Below are positions 10,815 to 22,419 of a stretch of 64,000 nt of DNA, one piece after another. Under the pieces are notes generated by a model, which saw only the letters and a list, made by a program, of their open reading frames with translations, searched no databases and was not told where the DNA came from. Both the position numbers and the translations under genes were made by a program. The stretch is from Aegilops tauschii subsp. strangulata (Eukaryota; Streptophyta; Magnoliopsida; Poales; Poaceae). Within the stretch, counting starts at the first letter, position 1, and each line of letters opens with the position of its first letter. The stretch is taken from positions 49,798,242 to 49,862,241 of the forward strand of contig NC_053037.3 in the NCBI RefSeq assembly GCF_002575655.3. Reading direction: 5' to 3'.

Positions 10815-13800
10815 GACCATAGGGATCTTATCAACGCGTGGAGGCGGGCATCTTATCGCACTAAGAAGTCAGATGGTTTTATAAACCATCTAGACGATGG
10901 GCCGATTGTTCACCGCCGTACCCAACCATAACTCATCGTAAGGTGGCCACCAAGCAATTAGACCAGGATGTCGTGAAGAAGTTAGTAGACATACTCAAAG
11001 AAAACCCGTACTCCCAGCAATTTAGGAGTTTGGGTGCACACAAGGACAACCTCGATGATTATAGGATAGACCTAAACACCGATAAGAGGCTTGACCAAAG
11101 AAGATATAATAGACCATTGTCATCTGAGGTCGCTGCAATTTGGGTTGAGGGCAACGACCTAGCAAAAAGGTTTGACCGGAGGATAACACTTTGTGGTAAC
11201 AACAACGAAAGGCATAGTATACGTGTGACCTCCGGAGCATATGACCCGTTGTCTTATCCCCTATTCTATCCAAGGGGGGAGCTAGGTTGGCATCCAAAGC
11301 TACTTAAACGTAATGTAATGGAGGAGGTTGTACTACATTCTCAACTGGTCCATGATGATGATGAGGATGCAGGTATGCCGTCTGCGTCCCATTTTGCTAC
11401 AAATAATATCTTATTTCTCGAATATATCCTCATTTTGATGGTACTCAATCATGTGCAAAGGGCAACAGCAGGTTGTGCGTCTCTGTCAGAGACTACTACT
11501 GTTACATGCTGCAGACACGGCCTGGAATCTTCAATCCCATACTCTGTGGAGCACGCCTCTTGCAGCAATGGGCGGTCGACATGTACGTCAAGATTGAAAG
11601 TTGACGGTTGAGGTGGTACAGGAAAAACCAGACGCAGATTCGTGCCGACTTGTATAAAGGAGTTGTTGATGCAATCACATCGGGGGAGACGCGAGCAAGC
11701 GCTGTTGGGGTAAGAATAGTGCTCCCTGGAACATACCCTGGTGGCAACCGCGACATGAAGAAGAGGCATATGGATGCCATGCCAATTGTCCATACATACG
11801 GGAAGCCTGACATCTTCTTGACCATGACTTGCAATCCTAAATGGGAAGAGATAACGAATGAGTTGCTGTCTGGTCAGACGGCGCAAGACCGACCTGATAT
11901 TGTGGCTCGCGTGTTCTACGGCAAGCTAGAGGCTATGAAGGACATGTTGTTCAAGAAGCATATCCTGGGTGTTGTTGTCGCATATGTATACGTAGTCGAG
12001 TTCCAAAAAAGGGGCCTCCCCCACGCACATTTTTTGTTGATCATGGACTCTAAATATAAGCTTATCATCCCGGAGCAGTATGACCGACTCATTTCCACAG
12101 AGCTCCCAGACAAGCATAAGTATCCGGAATTGTATGCTATGGTGGTAAAACATATGATGCACGGACCATGCGGTGCTCTCAACCCGAAAAATGTTTGCAT
12201 GCAAGAAAACAGATGCAAGTGCAGATACCCACGGCCGTTCAATGAAAACACATCACAGGGGAAGGACTCGTACCCAATTTATCGGCGTAGAGACGATGGA
12301 AGGCATGCTAAGGTCCGAGGGAAGATGTTGGACAACAGATGGGTTGTGCCTTATAACCCATACCTGCTGCGGATGTTCAATTGCCACATCAACGTTGAGG
12401 TCTGCTCCAGCATAAAGGCCGTCAAATATCTTTACAAGTACATTTACAAGGGCCATGATAAGGCTTCTTTCAGCATCGACCATCCCGACGCCGATGGTAA
12501 CATTGATGAGATCAAGAGATACGTTGATGCAAGGTGGATCACCCCTCCGGAGGCTATGTGGAGGATATTTGGCTTTCCACTTTGCGCCAATTACCCACCT
12601 GTCTTGCAGTTGCCTCTTCATCTCCCGAATATGCACAGGGTCGCATTCAATGCGCAGGTTGACTTGAAGAATGTTGTCGCCTCCGAAAATAATTCAAAAT
12701 CCATGTTAACGGAGTATTTCAAGGCTAACCAGGAACACCCTCGGGCTAGGCATATATTGTACAAGGATTTTCCCGGAAGCTTCACGTGGCAGAAGAAAAA
12801 GAAGTTTTGGAAGCCGCGGGTCGAGCGTTTTCAAATAGGTCGCATCGTGTCTGCCAATCCTGCCAAGGGTGACCGATACTACCTGCGTGTGTTGCTAAAC
12901 CATGTTACGGGCAAAACATCCTTCGACGACTTGCTCACCGTGGACGGCGTTCTATGTGGGAGCTTTAGAGAAGCTGCTGAAAGGTTGGGACTCATCGAGG
13001 CAGACAACACGCTCGACAACTGTCTTACTGAGGCTGAGCAGTGGGAGATGCCATGTTCTCTTAGGAGGCTCTTCGCAACCATCTTGGTGCACTGCGAGCC
13101 AAGCGACGTGTGTGGTTTATGGGATAGGCACCTCGATCCTATGTTAGATGACTATCGTCGATCACGCACGTCCCCTATCGAGGTGGAGCAGATGGTGTTG
13201 CTTGACATTAGGGGTATGTTGCAGTCCATGGGTAAAGACATTGTTGATTTCGCTCTTCCAAGCATAGATGATGCGTTTGACCCAACCGAGGGTGAGGCAA
13301 GAGAGGTCATCGAGGAATCAACTGTTGAGTTTGACGTGGATGATACTAAATTGGCATCTTCCCTGAACTTGGAGCAGAGGGCCGCATACGACGAGATACT
13401 AGCGGCTGTTGAACGCGGTGATGGGGGTGTATTCTTTGTTGATGGCCCTGGAGGTACAGGGAAGACCTTTCTATACAGGGCGATGCTTGCCAAGGTGAGG
13501 AGCGATGGCAATATTGGTATCGCTACCGCGACGTCGGGCGTCGCCGCTTCTATCATGCCTGGCGGCAGGACTGCCCACTCGAGGTTCAAGATCCCATTGA
13601 GTTGCGATGATGGAGCCTCGTGCAGCTTCACGAAGCAGAGTGGGACCGCCAAGCTGCTTAGGATGGCCTCATTGATAATATGGGACGAGACCAGCATGAC
13701 GAAACGACAAGCGGTCGAGGCATTGGACAATAGCATGCGCGACATCATGGGAATACGCGACCGACCCTTTGGAGGAAAGACTGTTGTTTTGTGCGGGGAC

Positions 13801-14757
13801 TTTAGGCAGGTGCTTCCGGTCGTCAGAAGGAGGTCGCGGGGCCAGATAATTGATGCAACCCTACGAAGTTCTCATCTATGGAAGGGTATGCGGCAGCTTC
13901 GGCTCATCACCAACATGAGGGCTCATAATGACACGTGGTTTGCAAATTACTTGCTAAGGGTCGGCAATGGCACTGAGGAAGTCGACGATCAAGGCAACAT
14001 ACTACTCCCTGAAGACATTTGTCTGCCGTCTACAGGCAAGGTTGACGACCTGGAGAAGCTTATTCACCACGTGTTTCCGAGTCTAGATGACAACATGTCT
14101 GATTCAAATTACATGACATCTCGAGCAATCCTTTCCACGACAAACGACAATGTCGACAAGATAAACATCCGCATGATAGAGCGTTTTCAGGGAGATGAAG
14201 TAATATACCATAGCTTTGACAGTGCGGAGGACGACCCATATGGCTACTACGCTCAGGAGTTTCTGAATGGATTGACTCCTAACGGTCTTACTCCGCATGT
14301 ACTCAAGCTAAAGCTGAACTGCCCTGTCATACTTCTAAGGAACATTGATCCAGCAAATGGATTGTGTAACGGCACTAGGCTTGTTGTTCGAGGTTTTGAG
14401 AGGAACACCATTGATGCAGAAATCGTGATTGGACAACACGCTGGCAGGAGGGTCTTCCTTCCTCGAATACCTCTCTGCCCATCTGAAAACGACATGTTTC
14501 CGTTCAAGTTTAAGAGGAAGCAATTTCCTATAAGGCTTAGCTTTGCTATGACCATTAACAAGGCCCAAGGGCAGACAATCCCGATTGTTGGTGTCTACCT
14601 ACCCAATCCCGTGTTCTCTCATGGTCAACTCTATGTTGCTTTGTCTCGAGCCACCGCAAAGAGAAACATAAAGATACTCATTCAGAAGGAGAAGCCGAAG
14701 GAGAAGTCCAACAAGCAAAAGGACAATCCAAATAAGCGAAAAAGACCGACCGTGTAA
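10815..14757 (+). pseudogene. Helitron Rep-helicase (RepHel), one in-frame stop
   Basis: The product would nick and join Helitron DNA and unwind it during rolling-circle transposition. From 10815 a basic exon precedes the conserved start (NPYSQQFRSLGAHKDN, then YDPLSYPLFYPRGELGWH). A short intron-like gap follows at about 11375-11470. The reading then continues with VRDYYCYMLQTRPGIFNP and hits a TGA at 11602-11604, after which it stays open for over 1,050 codons to the TAA-flanked end at 14757. The HUH motif is LPHAHFL (about 12016-12036) and the Y2 motif is YLYKYIYKG (about 12430). The helicase has Walker A GPGGTGKT (about 13444), Walker B IIWDETSM (about 13675), CGDFRQVLPVV and TINKAQGQT near the end. 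The single stop and an uncertain splice phase at the gap are the only clear defects, so decay is recent. The C-terminus is lysine-rich. Confidence 0.88.
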
Positions 14758-14811
14758 TTACTAACCTCGATGAAGAACATCGTCTACAAGGAAGTCCTTA
14801 CAGGCTGAAGT

Positions 14812-14829
14812 CCGGTCTTAATAGACCGG
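14812..14829 (+). other. Perfect hairpin after the RepHel gene
   Basis: CCGGTCT-TAAT-AGACCGG lies 54 bases after the stop codon. It has the size of a Helitron 3' hairpin but is not followed at the usual distance by CTRR, so I do not call it the terminus. It could also lie in the 3' UTR. Confidence 0.35.
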
Positions 14830-15629
14830 CAGGTTATGTAATGACACAACATTTACTCTTGTGATGGTCAAGATTTATTGTAATTCGTTTTTTTACATAT
14901 ATCTTTTTTATTTGGTATTTTGATAGTTGGAGGTATACTCCATTTAGTTGAGCTACTAACTGCATTTCAATAATCAGCCGTCATGTTGGCACCATTATCG
15001 CTGTTATATCTTTTCTAGTATCGCAATGTTTCTGGCAGTGTACATGTCACCCACCGTAGTATTTCATGTGTAATATGTGATTCAGATATAATGATTGGCC
15101 TGAAAAATACCTGGAACATGCAATGAAACTTTTGTGTTACGGCAAGTGATCATATCCATTGTTATTATTTTGATATTTTGATAATATGGTTGAATGTAAA
15201 TTTATTGGCGTCCTTATTATCCCTGTATTATTCTGATAGGTCAGAAGTATAGGATTATGATTGGTCTGAATTATAAGACCAACACACGCAGAAGGGAAGT
15301 TTGTGTAGCTTTTCAAGATATATTTTGCATATGTACATCTAATAAATAATAAAATGGTAGCCTGCGTACTTGCAAATATGTTCAAATGCCCGTGCGACTC
15401 TGGAGAATGTGACAATGCACGTGTCTGATCGCTGAAGTGTGCAATCTTTGGAAAAAAGATTGATTACTTGTACTTTCACGCGTCTGAACTAATTATTTAT
15501 CAGTTCAGTTCAAGTTTCATTTTTATTTTTTGCATTGGTTCATGTACCTTCATGAGTTTACTGCGGATCTGAAAGAGTTCTAACCTAAAAAATTGTACAA
15601 GGCTGCATTAATCTAGGACCTGGCGAGGA
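14830..15629. other. No gene seen; AT-rich Helitron 3' flank
   Basis: AT-rich sequence with no convincing frame or repeat. It sits between the RepHel gene and the DEAH fragment and is probably part of the Helitron. Confidence 0.4.
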
Positions 15630-15734
15630 TTGGTTCAGAGAGCAAGCATCGTTCTGCAGTATCTTAAGGACGCTGGTTGGGCTGAGGGTGGTCGACTTAT
15701 AGGTTGCACCCAGCCAAGACGATTGGCTGTGCAG
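15630..15734 (+). pseudogene. Fragment of a DEAH-box RNA helicase gene (DHX35/DEAH9-like)
   Basis: Bases 15660-15734 read YLKDAGWAEGGRLIGCTQP followed by RRLAVQ, which is motif Ia and its upstream helix in DEAH-box pre-mRNA-splicing helicases (established family: Prp22/DHX15/DHX35, closest in wording to plant DEAH9). The reading ends at CAG|GTATCA, a good splice donor, so genomic (not processed) DNA was copied. The Walker A loop that should come just before is absent, and no further exon is recognisable downstream. The fragment is on the same strand as the Helitron helicase, about 0.9 kb beyond it. Helitrons are known to capture gene pieces with introns, so capture is the likely origin. Confidence 0.7.
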
Positions 15735-17089
15735 GTATCAACTGTTTAAATGTTCATCAAAATGTGTATCCTTCTCTAGATGCCATGTAATACTAGGTTT
15801 CTCTTTTTACCTTCTGATCAGAGCATGCACCAGATTATTCTTTTGGGTACGTCCCTAGCAACTAGCATGGCGAGTAAGGATCTTAGCTAATTATCTAGAG
15901 CAAGCTTCTGTATTACTTATGGATATTCTGGTGCAACATGAATCAAACCCGGGCAACATGAATCTAAGAAATAAATTATTAGAGATAGATAACTCCTAAA
16001 AGATAAGCTTGGAGGACTTTCGCAGAGCTCCCAGCCACGAAGATTTATCCAGCTTCCCCTTTGTGACCTAGCCGTTTGTGACAGGGTTGCCATGTGGTAG
16101 TGGCCATAGTGCCCAAAAGTGTGTCTGTAACAGGAGACTTCATCCTGCAAAATTATTCATGTGCTCCGGCAGTGATTTCTGACATCCTATACGGAGCAGT
16201 CAGCTGATAGAACCATATCTGTACTAATTAGAAGATGGTAGCTCAACATTTTGTTTACTGCATTGGTATTACTAATTTCCATATGTTTGAATTTTTTTAC
16301 AAGGTAGGGGTTGCGTTCTATTTTACATTTGTTGTCAATGTATTTTTTATGTAATACTATGTCACTACTATATAACACTGATTTTTAGCGTAGATATCCA
16401 TGAAGCCAGCCTCATGACACTTGACGAAACACGTGCGTACGTCAATGGTGTTGTTCAAGCTAGGAACAATGGAGGCTAGAAGTATCTGTGTACACAAGTG
16501 CACAATTTGTCTTAGATATAAAAATGTATGAACGCTTTGCATGCAACATTTTGTTGCCAATTGTCACATTATGAAGTGTTCGCTTATGTCTTGGAGGTTT
16601 AATAATATGTGATATTCAATAAAAAAAATATTTAACAGTGTCGTCATATTTCGTAGCCATATACTGTGAAGTTCAGAACTATATATTTGACTAATATATA
16701 TTTGATGACCAAACTGTCAATAATGGACTTCAAATGGTAACCTGTCTACTCTCATTTGAGCTACACGTATGAATCTCTTTCAGTGTAGGTTCAAATTTTT
16801 TAATATACAGTGCAGCGCAAAAAGGAATATACGTTTACCTTGACAGATGCTATCGCATGCTATCATGCATTATGACATTCCAAAGATAATATAATTAATT
16901 TTGTACATGGAATCAAGGATTGCCGTATGCCCGTGCGTTGTGTTTCTTTCTACACACGGAAACAATAGTTCTTCAAGTGGCGTGGGCTTTTTGATCATGG
17001 TGAGGAGGACAAAAACAGAAGAAGAAAAAACGTTGTGTTTCTTTATATTTCTCGGACGCCCGTGTTTGACATATATTTGGGAAATAAAT
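15735..17089. other. No gene seen
   Basis: AT-rich intergenic or transposon-internal sequence. CCCGTGCG-type words at about 15388 and 16930 recall Helitron terminal hairpins on the minus strand, but the matching stem arm is absent in both cases. Confidence 0.4.
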
Positions 17090-17710
17090 TAATTGTTTCT
17101 TTCTATATATCTGGAGGCAAAGTTTGGAAAGGAGACATAAATTAGGAAATATATAATCCGGCGTTGATACATTTGCCGGGTGGAGCATGCAACCAAAATA
17201 ATTTTATTCCATGTTTTCCTATAGTTTTTGTTATGGAATATTGTAACTACGGAAGGATATGGGCCACCTTCCGAGTACATGCCCACGATTCCTCCCGGCC
17301 AGGATATGTCAATTAGAACTATAATTATCCTTAAAGTCATTTCCTTCCAAAACGTTATAGTGTCCAATCTCCCGGTCCGGCCTACCATACGTTCAATGGG
17401 TTTCCCAGTGTGGCCATTAATATTCCCTTAATCGGATTTGTTTATAAGGAAAGTTAAATTATGCTTCTTCCGATCGGGAAAGGGAGACATATATAATAGA
17501 TATATAATCCGGCATATATTTATTTGCCCAGTGGAGTATGGAAGAAAAACATATGCTTGTCCTTTTATTAGCAAGGATTTGTAATGAAACATGCACGGAT
17601 GGAATGATAAGGGGCACCTTCCAATCCATACAACATGCTAATGTGTCACCGACCTGGTGCCGGACGATTCCCCTCCGACACTCATATATATGGTCCGGCT
17701 GTGAGTCCAC
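17090..17710 (+). repeat. Promoter-like block in two diverged tandem copies
   Basis: Two stretches, about 17095-17420 and 17445-17700, share GGAGACATA, ATATATAATCCGGC, TTTGCC(C/G)(A/G)GTGGAG and GGGC(C)ACCTTCC in the same order. They are an old direct duplication of about 340 bp. TATA-like sequence is in both, and a small ORF begins just downstream at 17772. Confidence 0.45.
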
Positions 17711-17771
17711 CGTTGTCCACTGCCCCCTCGCTCGCTCGTCCTGGTGCTAAGACGACTTTCTGCCCGTGCCA

Positions 17772-18074
17772 ATGGCTGCAATGCCGATTTTTGATGGAGT
17801 GAACGACGCAGTCGAGTACATATACAACTACGTCATGCTTTCCTCAGTCGAGGAGCAGTTAGAGTTTGTTCTGGCAGCCCTAAACTCTATCTATAATTTA
17901 TTTGCAATTGTTAGCTGCAGATCAGTACCATTATATTATGCATTATCGGCTTTTATTTTAAACCCGAGTAAAAATCTGTTCTTTCACCTAATCCACGTCG
18001 ATGAGTTGGTCACGTTCATAAGTTGTTGCATGCATGCACTGGTTAGGATCATGCGATCCTTTCTAAGTCCATAA
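17772..18074 (+). CDS. Small unidentified ORF
   Basis: The ATG at 17772 has a good plant context (CCAATGGCTG) and opens a frame of about 100 residues beginning MAAMPIFDGVNDAVEYIYN. The first 40 residues are well mixed and acidic (SSVEEQLEFVLAALNS); after that the composition becomes hydrophobic and the frame may be running into an intron or noncoding DNA. I do not recognise the protein. No second exon is evident. It could be a truncated first exon left by rearrangement. The duplicated TATA-bearing block upstream is the main reason for listing it. Confidence 0.25.
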   Translation: MAAMPIFDGVNDAVEYIYNYVMLSSVEEQLEFVLAALNSIYNLFAIVSCRSVPLYYALSAFILNPSKNLFFHLIHVDELVTFISCCMHALVRIMRSFLSP

Positions 18075-18669
18075 GGTTCTTAAGATCTAACGTAGTGGTT
18101 GCAAAAATCTGGTCATGCGCTAATATTATCCTTTTACATTACGCCATGTTAGTACCATCCACAGCACGTTATTTTAAACTATAAATTTTCTATGAACTGT
18201 AGTATATTGCAACGGGTCCTGGTGCATGATACATGTACCATCTATAGATTTTATCATAACTGTAATAGGAACAAGTTGCAACCGAACATATCATAATAGA
18301 TTTGGTTATCTTACGAAATAGTACTTATGTCCTCAAATGACACTACAACTCCAATTTTTAGGTACATACATTTCAGACCTTTCTAAAGTTTTGAAAAAAT
18401 ATACTATTGTTTGCCCACACATTGAAGTACAATATTTTTATGATACCCTAATTTTATCATGCCGGTTTGTTTGCAGCACAATATGGATAAGGAGCCCTCG
18501 TCCATTCATGATCGAGTTAAGTCTACGGACTATCCAAGACACCATGCGAGGTGATACATGGGTCAATCCGAGCTGCTTCGATCTTGCAGTGCGTAAGCTT
18601 AGTAGCGACGCGATACAAAGGAACGCAGGAACATGTTAATCTTGTATTTAAAAAAAGGACTGTGATATT
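18075..18669. other. No gene seen
   Basis: AT-rich sequence following the small ORF; one frame near 18337-18639 shows no recognisable motif. Confidence 0.35.
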
Positions 18670-20400
18670 TGGCACATGTGTGCCATATAAGGAAAACTGC
18701 CACACCTCTACTTCTTTCACTTTAAAGTACCACACGATCCCTTCCTTCGACCCCGCAGGCTCACCCGAGAAACCTGCTTCTCCCGCACATCTCGCGCGCC
18801 CACCCCCGAGAAAACTGCCACTTTTTCACGTCTACCACATGATAAAAAAATATTGCGCATGTGGGATTCGAACCCACACCTCCTTGGCACCAAAGCGCGC
18901 CACCACAACCAACTCACCCTTAGGTATTTGTTGCTCAAACTAAAGAAACTAATCGTTTTGGCCCCTTTTTTTACAATTTTGTTACTACAAAAAAGTACAG
19001 AAAATTACCACGATTTCCCCTCAGGACAAAGTTACCATGGTATTCGCATGCAAGTTATCAGTCCTGTGTTGCGTAAGTTACCGTGCTATTTACATAGAAC
19101 TTACCAGGTACTATGTTTCAACAACTACACCCTTTTCAAAGTTACCATTGTGTTTTGTACACAAGTTATAAGGTCTTCGATGTGTAAAATACCGTGGTAC
19201 TTACACATAAGTTATCAGGGTATGTGTACATCAACCTCGCCCTGGTCAAAGTTACCATGGGGGGTTGTACATGAGTTACCGGGTCTACAGTTCGTATATT
19301 ATCATGGTACTTACACCTAAAAACCTGCGTGTGTTTCGGTAACTTTTTTCATATGTCAAAAATTACCACGATGTTTTTGCGTAACTTATCACGCCTATAG
19401 TGGGTCAAAGTGGGTCGTTTTTCTGGGCCAACCCACAAGCACATGTGCCCCTCATGACACTAAACATTATGTGGCTTTTCCGTGGCACACCATGTGTTGT
19501 GTTCATCTAAGAGGCCCCGTGAGGCGAGTGTATGTTTTTAACAACTTGTTTTCCTTTGACAAAAAGTTACCATCATGTCTATATTGTATGTTATCGGTTA
19601 TGCGGTGCTTATATTATCATGTTATTCACACAAAAGTTATCGGGGATGTTTTGAACAACTTTTTCCTGGGACAAAAAGTTATCATGGTGATTCTAGGTAA
19701 CCTATCAAGCCCGCAGTGCTTAAAATATCATGTTATTTACACAAAATTTATCAGGGGTGTGTTTCAGCAAAATCCCCCCCTCCCCTCCCCCCCCCCCCCC
19801 GGTAAAAAACTTATCATGGTGTTTTAGTTATCGCAGTGCATATGTTTTCATGCTATTTATACTTAAAAATACTAGGGGAGGGAGGTATAGTACCGTGCTA
19901 TTTACACAGAAGATACCGGAGTATCTTTTCAAAAACAAATCTTCCCTATGGTCAAAGTTACCATGGTGTTTCTACCTTAGTTATCAGATGTGTGCTGCGT
20001 ATATTACCATCTATTTACACATAAATTATCGGGTATCTTTTCACATTTTTCTTCCCCAATGATTAAAGTTACCACAATTTTTGTATCTAAATTATCAGGT
20101 CTATGGCGTGAATGTTATCGTGCTATTTACAGAAATTACCGGGGCCGGGGTTCAACAAATTTCTTCCCAATGATCAAAGTTACCACGATGCTTTCACCAA
20201 AGTTACCACGCCTTCAGTGCTTATGACCATGCTACTTACACAATGTACCGCGTGGTGTACAAACGTTATCATGTTGGTGGTGCGTCATTTATCGTGGTGG
20301 TGATGGAGAATTTACCACGGGAAAAATTTATGTGCCAGGTTTGTAGGTGAAACAAAAGTTTTTCAGTGCTAAAATATTAAAGGCAAAACATGTCAAAAAT
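18670..20400. repeat. Degenerate tandem repeat field, GTTACCATGG/TTATCAGG type
   Basis: From about 18980 to 20320 the phrases AAAGTTACCATGGTG, AAGTTATCAGG and (TGC)TATTTACACA alternate every few tens of bases, with a loose composite period near 90-110 bp. The field starts near a 16 bp palindrome (TGGCACATGTGTGCCA, 18672-18687) and ends with GTTTACCACGG-like units. A C-rich run sits at 19777-19800. Frames here are repetitive (YHVIYTK-like) and not genes. It resembles unclassified Triticeae repeats. Confidence 0.6.
18851..18925 (-). repeat. tRNA-like sequence (decayed tRNA or SINE head)
   Basis: On the minus strand there is a perfect T-arm, GTGGG-TTCGAAT-CCCAC, with an exact B box (GGTTCGAATCC). 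An anticodon-like stem GGCGC/GTGCC precedes it with a loop of six bases instead of seven, and a D-arm-like AGTTGGTTG lies upstream. The 7 bp acceptor stem does not pair, and a run of T follows. This is tRNA-derived but not a working tRNA. Confidence 0.4.
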
Positions 20401-20431
20401 AGTCTTTTCCTTAGCCTGTTCAACGATGAGT

Positions 20432-20512
20432 GTCATAGGTGAGGTGGTTAGCTCCCTTTGTTGATTACCTGCAGACCAAAGATCAAATCCCAACCCAAGC
20501 ATTATTTTTGCC
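20432..20512 (+). repeat. Possible tRNA-derived SINE head
   Basis: GGTGAGGTGGTTAGCTCCC followed about 35 bases later by AGATCAAATCCC resembles pol III A and B boxes with substitutions. No clear tail or target duplication is seen. Confidence 0.25.
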
Positions 20513-20692
20513 CGAAAATTGGGAAGGCGTGCGGGAAAGGAAGGAGATCGAGAGGAAAGGAAGGAGATCGGGAGGACGTGCGGGAAAGGAAGGAGATCGG
20601 GAGGGCGGCCAGAACTGACGGTGTTGGATGCGTGTTGCAGTTTTGCAATCTGCCACACGGTTGCCACTTACATATTTCGTTAAAAAAATGTT

Positions 20693-21211
20693 ACAGGTGT
20701 ATTAGAAAATGTTCTTGACGCATACAAAAATTGTAGAATGGAAACCAAAAGGAACCAAAAAATAAACAAAAAGGTCAAAAAATATATAATGAAAAATAAA
20801 ACCGAAGAAAGAAATGCAAAAACTATGGGGAAACCGGTAAAACTCATAAAGAAAGAAAGAAAATTAAAAAACATTGAAAACTAAGAAAACCAAAAGAAAA
20901 AAAAGAAAAGAAAAAGAGAAGAAAAACGGATGAAAAACAAAGAAGGAAAGAAAAGAAAAGAAAGAAAGAAAGTGAAAAGCGAAAAGGAAGGAAGAGAAAC
21001 TTTAAAAAAAGAAAAACCGGAGAAACTAGTGAGAAAACAAGAAAAACTAAAAAAAATAGCAAAACCAATGAAGGAAGCTCAACTAGCAAAGGAACTCGAT
21101 AGAAAACTAGCCCAGCGAACGAGCGAAGGAAGTGCAGCGAGCGATCGCGAACGAAAGAAAAAAGCAAAACTTGGCCGGCCTGATAACTTCGTTGCAGAGC
21201 AAAGATCTTCA
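20693..21211 (+). repeat. Tandem duplication, copy 1, A-rich part
   Basis: Bases 20693-21011 match 42903-43231 closely, starting at ACAGGTGTATTAGAAAATG. It is rich in AAAGAAA words and gives long Lys-rich or Phe-rich frames that are composition artefacts. The stretch 21012-21435 is absent from the second copy, where TTTAAAAAAA joins straight to ATGGAGCCG. Confidence 0.7.
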
Positions 21212-21522
21212 GAGCATCTCTAGCAGACCCTGAATCCCGCCGACCCGCAAAACGCGTTTGCAGTTCGCGGAAAACGCGTTTTAAGTGTCGGTTTTTGCCG
21301 CGGCAGAACAGACCCCTCAAACTTAAACTGTAAAATGGAATATTCGCTTATATTCTGTCTTCTTCTTCCTCTTGTCCATGTCCATGGTCAGCTAGCTTGC
21401 TCCCGCAAAACCGACGAATAACACACGAAGCGGTAAAAATGGAGCCGCAGGATCCATCCATTAGCTAACTAGCTCTGCTCGAATCGATCGAGAGCTACCT
21501 GCTAGCTCTGCTCGAATCCATC

Positions 21523-22419
21523 AATCGGATTTCGGGTTCCGCAGACCCTTGAGAGGTTCGAACTCTATGGTGCGCACGAAGAGCACTCTCTCCCCAGTCT
21601 GCACACTCAACGATTCCACGGCCTAGCTCGATGAACCCAAAGAACAAGTGACACGGGGGTTTATACTGGTTCGGGCCACCTTGCGGTGTAATACCCTACT
21701 CCAGTTTTGTGGTGGATTGCCTCGAGGGGCTGAGGATGAACTAGTACAGTGGATGAACGACCTCAGGAGGTGAGGTGTTCTTGAGCTCGATGAGCTGGTG
21801 AGATGGCCTTGGTGGAATGGATCCAGTCCAAGATGAGATGCCCCCTATGGTGGTAGCTAAGTCCTATTTATAGTGGCCTTGGTCCTCTTCCCAAATGTAG
21901 GCGGGAAGGGATCCCACAACGGCCAAGTTTGAAGGGAGACAACTAGTGCAAGCTATCCTGACAAAAGTAGTCTTCGCCTGCCAAAGGCTGTGGTGGTGAC
22001 GCCGCTATGGGCTCCGCGATGACCTCCGTCCTGCCGTCCTGGTGGTCTTGGTCTTGTTGCACCGATAAGTAAACCTTTGCTTGATTCCTCGGAACTCCGC
22101 GCCTACGCTTGCCTCCTTAGCACCAAAGAGGAAACTGGTACGCTGCACTCGCTGGCGCCCGCCTGGCCTTGGTCGTCATGGCTCATGTCAAGTGAACCTC
22201 ACGAGGTGCGCCTTGCATAGATATCTCCGCTCCCCGGGAGCCAGCCTAGCGAGGCCGCCCCCAGGGAGGTCTTGGTGTCGTCCGCCTCGCGAGGCTTGAC
22301 CCCTCGCGAGGGTCTTGAGGTGTTGCTGCTAAAGCTGGGCCGTACCGGGCCGTTGATGGAGCCACGCCTTGGGCCGCAGACAGGCACGTCTGGGTACCCC
22401 CATTCCCAGGACGCCGACA
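21523..22419 (-). repeat. 3' LTR of the Tat-like gypsy
   Basis: It matches 37651-38547 along its whole length with frequent single-base differences. It ends GACGCCGACA. The terminal TG on the outer side is changed to AA. Confidence 0.93.

Larger units (their letters stand above)
9849..14829 (+). mobile_element. Helitron, autonomous type, coding core (ends not located)
   Basis: The region encodes an N-terminal multi-exon part, a Rep (HUH) endonuclease and a PIF1-like helicase in one gene, the arrangement unique to autonomous Helitrons, which move as rolling-circle DNA. Neither the 5' TC nor the 3' hairpin plus CTRR could be fixed, so the true element is larger. A captured host gene fragment at 15630-15734 may lie inside it. 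Confidence 0.85.

Noticed and set aside
15388..16945. CCCGTGCG words as Helitron ends in reverse orientation
   Set aside because: The matching hairpin arm is missing at both places.
18851..18925. Functional tRNA gene on the minus strand
   Set aside because: The acceptor stem does not pair and the anticodon loop has six bases.
20844..21320. 158-residue minus-strand Phe/Leu/Ser-rich frame resembling a membrane protein
   Set aside because: It is the complement of an AAAGAAA-rich stretch; low complexity produces it, and the second copy breaks the frame.
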